Assembly (NCBI GenBank): GCA_950295325.1
Contig: OX485803.1
Coordinates: forward strand, 73,175,554 to 73,239,553
Direction of reading: 5' to 3'
Length of the DNA: 64,000 nt
Origin: Polytrichum commune
Lineage: Eukaryota; Streptophyta; Polytrichopsida; Polytrichales; Polytrichaceae
This document shows, piece after piece, positions 58,068 to 64,000 of this stretch. The notes beneath the pieces were generated by a model. It worked only from the letters and a program-made list of their open reading frames with translations. It was not told where the DNA came from and ran no database searches. Position 1 is the stretch's first letter. Each line of letters begins with the position of its first letter. A program made the translations under genes and the position numbers.

Positions 58068-59270
58068 TGAATCCAACAACTCAGAATTAAAGTGGAAAAA
58101 GTGAGTGGTGGGAATCATGAATACCACCATAGGAACGTTTGGCAGGAAAGTTTCCTATGCCATTCCGGGGATTCCTGAAACTTTGGCATGGAGGGCACTT
58201 TGCAGGTTCACCTTGTTTTTTTCCAATAAATGGCCCACTGGTTCACTAGAAGATGCCGAGGAGTATCTTTAAGATGAGCTAAAACACAAAAATAAATCAA
58301 TGTTGGTGTCCTTAATGATGTTGCCCCCGAAAAGCTGTGTTCCTAGAGGTCAACTGACCCCATTTACTGTTTTAATAACTATTTTTTGCAAATAATGAGT
58401 AGGTAGCATTATTGGGTTCAGAGGTTACTATGCAAAAATAAAACCAAAGATAATTGATATTATTTTGCATTCCTACTTGGTTCCTAAAGTTATAAGTATA
58501 CACAGTTCATTCCTGAAAATCTTTGCTAACAACCCTTTCAAGGTTGAAAACACAAGGTTTTTTCTTAGTCTTTTATATGAATGGCTACACCTAAACCTAA
58601 TTGACCATAAAATGTGTTTATAAGGAAAAAACAATCACTTGAGATGGAAAACAAGTTTCCTAAAACTTACCCTATCAAGTGAAATTTGAGTGTGACGTTC
58701 CTAGAGGATCCACCCAAGGATGCTTCCACCCGGGTATCTAGAAGCAAATGCAACTAAGGTAACAAGGTTAGAAAATATGGATCTTTTAGAATTTTGTAGA
58801 TATGGCTACAAAAATTTAGCATTACCTTTTGATCTTATCTATCTATTATGTGTAAAAATTTGAAATTGATTGGATTTAAATGTTAGAAGTTATGAGAATT
58901 TTAGTAACCGGAGGTTATAACACAACATTCATGCTAAGAATGTAGAGTTAGTAAATTATACATAACTTTTTGGTTTAAACTTTGTTTGTACTAAATTTTG
59001 GTGTGTGAACTTTTAATAAGGTACTTAATAAGTGTACTAAGTTTCACTTGAAGGAAGTGAATTAATTGAGAGTTATACTATTCTGAAGTATGATAGGACA
59101 ACATTGAGAGGAATTTACGACAAGGGTGTAGGAAAATGGGAAGGTATTAGAAAGATTTTAAACACTACCATAAAAAGAAGCCCCGTGTTTACCATATAGT
59201 GCACAATCTTCTTGACACCGGTATATATGCATTATTCTCCACATTTTGTATGTTTTTTTGTTGCAGAAGA
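58068..59270. other. Region beyond the LTR, possible right flank of the large element
   Basis: 58068-58270 contains aggaac/ttcctga words like those in the cargo-gene introns, so the large element may extend here. From 58750 the sequence is AT-rich and LTR-like (repeated ...aaattttgg...gaatt phrases). I found neither a gene nor a terminal repeat matching the left side. Confidence 0.35.
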
Positions 59271-59289
59271 CTCCGGATACTCAAGGCTA

Positions 59290-60230
59290 TAATGGGGGGA
59301 ATTGTGGGCGGCAAGGAAGGTGCGCTGCCAATACCAGGTTGGTTGCTCCCATACCGAATGGATACCCTGCCATAGCCATGCAGGTCGCCTCTTCGTACAT
59401 ATCTCGTCCTTCAATGTGTTGCACTGCATAACCATCCATGTCGATGTAAACTGGATCCATTATGTGTCAGCGGTCACGAGGATATCGTGACCGTAGTGCA
59501 TTTAGTCTCCTAATGGGATCTTGCCCCGCCATGGTCCGCCACGCCCAACATTGCACGACATTCTTTCATCATACTAATGCGGTTCATTAAAATTTCCATT
59601 CTGTCAGTTTTGTGTGCGTGTTCCAATGTTATACCACTCTTCATTGTATTCGTTGTCGGCTTGGCTACACTGGGCAGATGCCGGCCATCCGGGATGCACA
59701 TGCAGAGTTTGTGAGGGGTGCGGCTCCGTCCATCTTTCTTCCCCCTCCACGCTCCGTCCGTGCAGTGGCAGCCTGATGTTACAAGGGAATTGTTCTCGCG
59801 TGGCCTGGTTAGGCATCCCCCCTTCCTCCCTTGGAAGTCAAGGGCGTCCAACCTTGCACGTTTTTTTGCTGGTGCCTGCGAATTTGAATCCTACCAACCC
59901 ATTCCAGACATGAATACATAGTTCAGTGTTTTCACGGGCCGTCCTTTAAGGAAAAGCCTCAACACTTTGAAGGTGAATCCAAATTTTAAATTCAAATGGA
60001 CTCTCACCTTTCCAGGAGACGAGCCAGTGGACACTTGCGGAAATCCGACGTCTCTGCAATGTGATTTGTTGTGGTGCCGCCAACCCCACCAACGCAGTTG
60101 TCTCTTGTCCCACGATATATTATTGATGCGGAGTTCCGAGGTTTAGTGTTCTCGACCATAATATCTCCTGTCTCCGCCATGCCTGCCTGTTGATGCCTTC
60201 CCTGCACTCTAGAAACTGAAGCCACACGAC
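59290..60230 (-). pseudogene. Unidentified broken coding segment, probably transposon-derived
   Basis: Minus-strand stretches read like protein in changing frames: MAETGDIMVENTKP near 60180, HKTDRMEILMNRISMMKECR near 59600, and MDPVYIDMDGYAVQHIEGRD plus YEEATCMAMAGYPFGMGATN between 59460 and 59310. GC content is higher than the surroundings. I do not recognise the family; a Harbinger- or Mutator-type accessory gene is one possibility. Confidence 0.35.
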
Positions 60231-60239
60231 CCAGAAGTT

Positions 60240-60640
60240 GTTATACATGCATATTCAACATTGATAGAATAACCTCTAAACTGCAATTTTTGACATGTGG
60301 ATTATACCAAAACATTTAGAGAACATAGCATGACCAAATCATTTTACAATGGATAGGGCAAGTGTACCAAGATAAATTATATGCAGCGAGAAGCCAGAGC
60401 AAACTGGCTGCAATGAACAGGGAGAACCAATCGCTAGTTACAGATGGACGGGTCAAGTTTGAAAAATGACCGGTTGAAGTTCGAGAATTCGGGAAAATGA
60501 TGCATCGTTTACAAGTCTTAACAGAGTACACCTCAACTCAATACATAAAAACTGAAAGCTGTCAACGTGGAACCGGTTGGTCATGGAAACACTGGGATTT
60601 CAACCGACTATGCCCAAATCCCACCCCGGACACTGACTGC
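60240..60640 (+). repeat. Dispersed repeat, homologous to 31625-31970
   Basis: See the copy at 31625. This one retains a fuller single arm of the 9148 fold-back family (gaacagggagaaccaatcgc to aaccgactatgcccaaatcc). Confidence 0.75.
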
Positions 60641-61151
60641 TTGTTTGCTTCTAAGGTGCATGATCGTGGTAACTCACTACTTTTGACCAAGCTCTCAATT
60701 ATACCCTCAGAGTTGCGTCGTTCGTGTTTTAAGCAAGGATATTGACATACAAACCCAAAATCGCCATTGAAAATATTTGTTGTTAATCAACAGTTTCCAT
60801 GTATCTGGGTAGTCCGACATTACACTTGGAGATTACTATTGATGCTAGGGCGATATACCCATGCATGAAGGTTCTTGCATGGAATATAGGACTGAATGGT
60901 ATCGGAAACACAAACTTTGTGAGATAACCATACCCAACCAACTGGTAGAACACCAATTTTTTCCTGAAACCCAAATTCGTTGTTTTAGCAACTTGGCTTA
61001 AGCCTTGCGAAGACTTTTGTGATTTTATTCACATTCTCTCAACTCGCCATTTTAGCCAGCTCACCTGGAGTTTCAAATAGAGACTTATCAAGGTTACTAC
61101 TCTATTGTTATGAGGAGTGACATCAACAAATAATATTGGATCAGTGCTTAC

Positions 61152-61223
61152 AAATCTATCAAGTGCAGCAAATTAGGCAGCGAGTCTGGTATCACGCCAC
61201 TCAGATTATTGTCCTGCAAGCGC
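61152..61223 (-). pseudogene. 72-nt leucine-rich-repeat exon
   Basis: Between an acceptor (atttttag) and donor (gtaagc) on the minus strand is an exon of exactly 72 nt encoding RLQDNNLSGVIPDSLPNLLH and on to LIDL. This is the one-repeat-per-exon structure of plant LRR receptor kinases. A possible signal-peptide exon lies upstream at about 62540-62403 (MYLSATLWEILG ... ILSAESYAAA). No kinase domain is in the window, so it is at best part of a gene. Confidence 0.65.
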
Positions 61224-62810
61224 CTAAAAATCCAATCAGCATTACACAGGGATGAGTCTGACTCAAAGTTCATGCTCTTCTTTCCAAATATTGTATGTCA
61301 AGAGACAACAGGGAAGCTGCAAGAAATGCCAAGTGGAAATAAAATGGCTGCATGTGGGTCAATATACAATATGAATCTGCCGCTCATTCAAGTTCAAGTT
61401 CGCCCACTGATACATGAGCGGTCTTCTAAGTAGCTTAACTCACAGAAAAAAAAAGCTTGCCTTTATAGAAGGAGGCCTTGGAACTTCTGCTCGGAAAAGT
61501 TGATGATGAGAAGCAGATGTGCCTAGTTCAGTTACTTAATCGGATGCCCATGTTTGAAAAACGTGTAGCTGGATGTGGCTCTGGAAACAACTATTACAAA
61601 GGAAATGTGTCCTGAAAATATTGGACTCCCTGGTTGGAACGTGTTAACCATTCTAGGCTCAGCAGTCAAAATAGTTGAGGGGGAGGGAAGGTGTGACCAT
61701 TTCATGAGCACGAGAATCTTCACTTTGATACTGAACAAGATGTTCCATAACATTCCCCAACTGAGCGATCAAGTTGGTGGGGCTAAAAACTGCCATGTAA
61801 GGAGCTAAGACTACACTTTACGGATGCTTGATAATATTTACGGATGCTTGATTTTATTTTGTCAAATAAGAAGGTGAGCTCTGGATGTTGAACTTACAAG
61901 CTTGTGAGAGAATCCTGCCACGAGGGCTGGAAAATTTGGATGGAAAAGTGCCCTCGAGATGATAACATGAGAGAATCCTGCACAAATCCCCCTCACACAG
62001 ATTCAGGAATCGCAATGCTATGTTGGCCTTTGTACTTACAATGAATGTGTTAAATGAGTCTACTAAACCTCCCAAAAACCTTGGCACAACAATGACTCTA
62101 ACAAATTATGATATATCAACTGCAAATTTCAAAACCCCACTGAAGTAGATGTACTTTAGCTATCCTAGGTGACTGCTTGGGAACACACATAAATGTGTAT
62201 ATACACACGCTTCAATTTTCGTCAACAAAAATGCTCATGAAACATTTGACGATTCGAAAATCCTAACGAGCGAGTTCCGCTGATTTCGCGAGAGGGTGGC
62301 CTGCACCAACGATCCCGGGAGAGATTGTGTGGAGCACATAAGGATGCGTACAATACTTCTATGAAAATAATACAAGTCCCACGGGAATTAAACCACAGCA
62401 ACGTACCCGAAGTTCTGAAGACACTGCCGCTGCATAAGATTCAGCAGAAAGAATGATGAAACATGAATTAGGTAAACTTGCACTTATACACAAGAAACAC
62501 TTCAACCCAAGAATCTCCCACAGAGTGGCGGACAGATACATAGAAGCTTGTTTTCATTGAACAATGTCGGAAGACACCCACTCACCCACAAATTAAGCTC
62601 TGTTTCGGAGAAGGAATCAGGCCGAAGAACTCGCATTGCGGGACCCTCCACAAAACCCCACCACATAACCCTAATCCTCTCGCTCCCACACACAAACCCC
62701 CATTCCGACCCATGCGAACCCACATTATGGCGTACACGGTGTCGTAATGTGAATACGTACACTGTATAGATGTGTACGTATTTAGAATTGCATTGTGATT
62801 TTTGTACCCA
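61224..62810 (-). other. Possible upstream part of an LRR receptor gene
   Basis: Minus-strand open stretches (62087-61854 with SFNTFIVSTKANIALRFLN; 62762-62502) could be exons 5' of the LRR exon, but none matches a domain clearly and no splice chain is convincing. Confidence 0.3.
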
Positions 62811-62811
62811 T

Positions 62812-63003
62812 AGGTTACTCTTAGTTACCTATGCTAAAGAATAGAAATAGATTACCTTTATGTTTACTCATAGTTACTCTTAGTTACCTTTACTAAAGGA
62901 TAGAAATAGATTACCTTTATGTTTACTCATAGTTTATTCTTAGTTACCTTTACTAAAGGATAGAAATAGATTACCTTTTTGTTTACTCATAGTTTACTCT
63001 TGC
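62812..63003 (+). repeat. About 60-bp tandem repeat, three units
   Basis: Units share ttactcttagttacc, aaaggatagaaatagattac and ttgtttactcatag, with few differences between the second and third. Confidence 0.9.
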
Positions 63004-63937
63004 CTTTTAGTTATCTTGAGTTACTTTGGACCAATAGGTGATTAGAAGCCATGTGATGGGGATAAGATGGAACTTTGTCTCGGGCATTAAGGGGAGAGAG
63101 GCATTGTGAAGAGAAAAGTTGTGGTGTTGTTATTGTATTGAGGAGGTTGTAGAGAAGCAGGGACTTGATTTTGAAGCATGGTGTGTGTTGTGTTGAGAAG
63201 AATTTGAAATAAAATACGGAGGAGTTGTGATTCAAAAAGTTGTTTCTTTAAGAGTGATATCACTTGTTTGTTTTGGAAGTTAGCAATCGAAATCTGTGCT
63301 AGTTTGAGTGGAGGGAGGTTTGTTGGTTCTTAAAAAAGAAGAGCCGAGGCTTCGACCGACCATAGAAGACGGACAGATTTGAAGATTTGAGAACTTCACA
63401 AGACTCAAGAGCGTTGTTCGTTGTGTTTTTTTTGTGATTCCAAGCCGGTTTTGGAGGCTAGTTGCATTTGTATTTTTCATCGTAAATTTGTTGCAAGTTA
63501 TGTGGGAAACCACAAACCCCTGTTTCATGTTTGTGACAACGAAGTGGGATTGATGACCCACAAGGTTGTTTCATGTTTGTGACAACGAAGTGGGATTAAT
63601 GACCCGCAAGGTTGTTTTCTGTCGTTCCCATTGGTGAGGTGCAATTGCTGGTCACCGTGGGTTTGAAAGTTTAGGAGCCAATCTTTCGGAGGTCAGCTCG
63701 TGTTCTGACGTCCCGTTTTACCCGTCCGAGGCCTGTGGTATCTTATCACTCTACCCTTACCCTTGACCCATATAGAGCCGCAACAAGATAGGTCGACGGG
63801 AAAGAGTTTGTAGGCTTGAAGAAACTGAAGACCAAGACTCTTGAAGACTAGAAGATTCGACGGTCCGGTAAACAAGTCCAATTGCAGCCAAAAGCCCAGT
63901 GTTTTTCCAAGGCGGAACCCTCTCTACTCGACAACGG
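63004..63937. other. Unassigned, LTR-like or untranslated DNA
   Basis: No gene recognised. Composition (gttgtattgaggaggttg, then pyrimidine-rich and short tandem DNA) resembles a retroelement leader, but there are no diagnostic ends. Confidence 0.35.
63520..63615 (+). repeat. 46-bp tandem duplication
   Basis: tgtttcatgtttgtgacaac through gggattgatgacccacaagg is repeated immediately with two or three changes. Confidence 0.88.
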
Positions 63938-64000
63938 GGAGGTCACTCAGTAGGATTTTTGTATACCACGTGCGGCGGAGGGGTATTTGTTTAGGGGCTA
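63938..64000. mobile_element. Start of a family-1 MITE, cut by the window edge
   Basis: ggtcactcagtaggattttt and ataccacgtgcggcgg, then tttaggggcta, parallel the left ends of the MITEs at 7402 and 28517. The copy is more diverged. Confidence 0.55.

Noticed and set aside
1-64000. CRISPR arrays, operons or bacterial origin
   Set aside because: Repeats lack regular spacers, and spliced plant genes make the eukaryotic origin clear.

Overview
The window is nuclear DNA of a land plant, given spliced plant genes and gene fragments (an NRT1/PTR family transporter, LSM4, COQ6, VPS35, an F-box/kelch protein, a 72-nt leucine-rich-repeat exon) and a CACTA fragment with plant-specific accessory domains. 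It is AT-rich and dominated by nested transposons. The intact DDE-like transposase at 51-55 kb belongs to a type I associate with animals and non-flowering plants, so a bryophyte, lycophyte or fern is my weak guess. There is a 200-base assembly gap at 23951-24150.

Layout. 0-4 kb: degenerate repeats and a hAT transposase gene with two frame breaks. 4-11 kb: gene-poor DNA with a 539-bp hAT-type MITE and a fold-back repeat. 11.1-14.85 kb: a complete five-exon NPF transporter (579 aa), the only clearly whole ordinary host gene. It is followed by 4 to 5 decayed tandem copies of its own 3' end (to about 16.7 kb), one of them split by a 672-bp nonautonomous hAT element. 17-24.4 kb: intergenic DNA, a solo LTR, G-rich repeats and two CAGGG-ended MITEs around the gap. 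24.7-30 kb: on the minus strand, a mosaic of exon pieces from at least four unrelated genes (VPS35, F-box/kelch, LSM4, COQ6), itself split by a MITE, a minisatellite and a solo LTR. 31.6-34.7 kb: CACTA remnants and repeats.

35-56 kb is the most interesting part. With later insertions discounted it holds a gene cluster that looks like the cargo of one large DNA transposon: two plus-strand genes sharing an N-terminal domain (one a coiled-coil protein with two RING-like zinc fingers, one a very acidic coiled-coil protein), facing a minus-strand three-exon gene for an intact 886-aa DDE-like transposase, preceded by a 149-aa ORF with a consensus PCNA-binding (PIP) motif. The RING gene was hit twice, by a 6.8-kb chromovirus with identical LTRs (TSD aagag) and by a solo LTR (TSD gagag). 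A third LTR (TSD tgctc) sits 46 bp upstream of the PIP-box ORF. No terminal inverted repeats were found, so the element's borders are open.

58-64 kb: unassigned DNA, an unidentified broken coding segment, a dispersed repeat, a leucine-rich-repeat receptor exon, tandem repeats, and the start of another copy of the first MITE family at the window edge.
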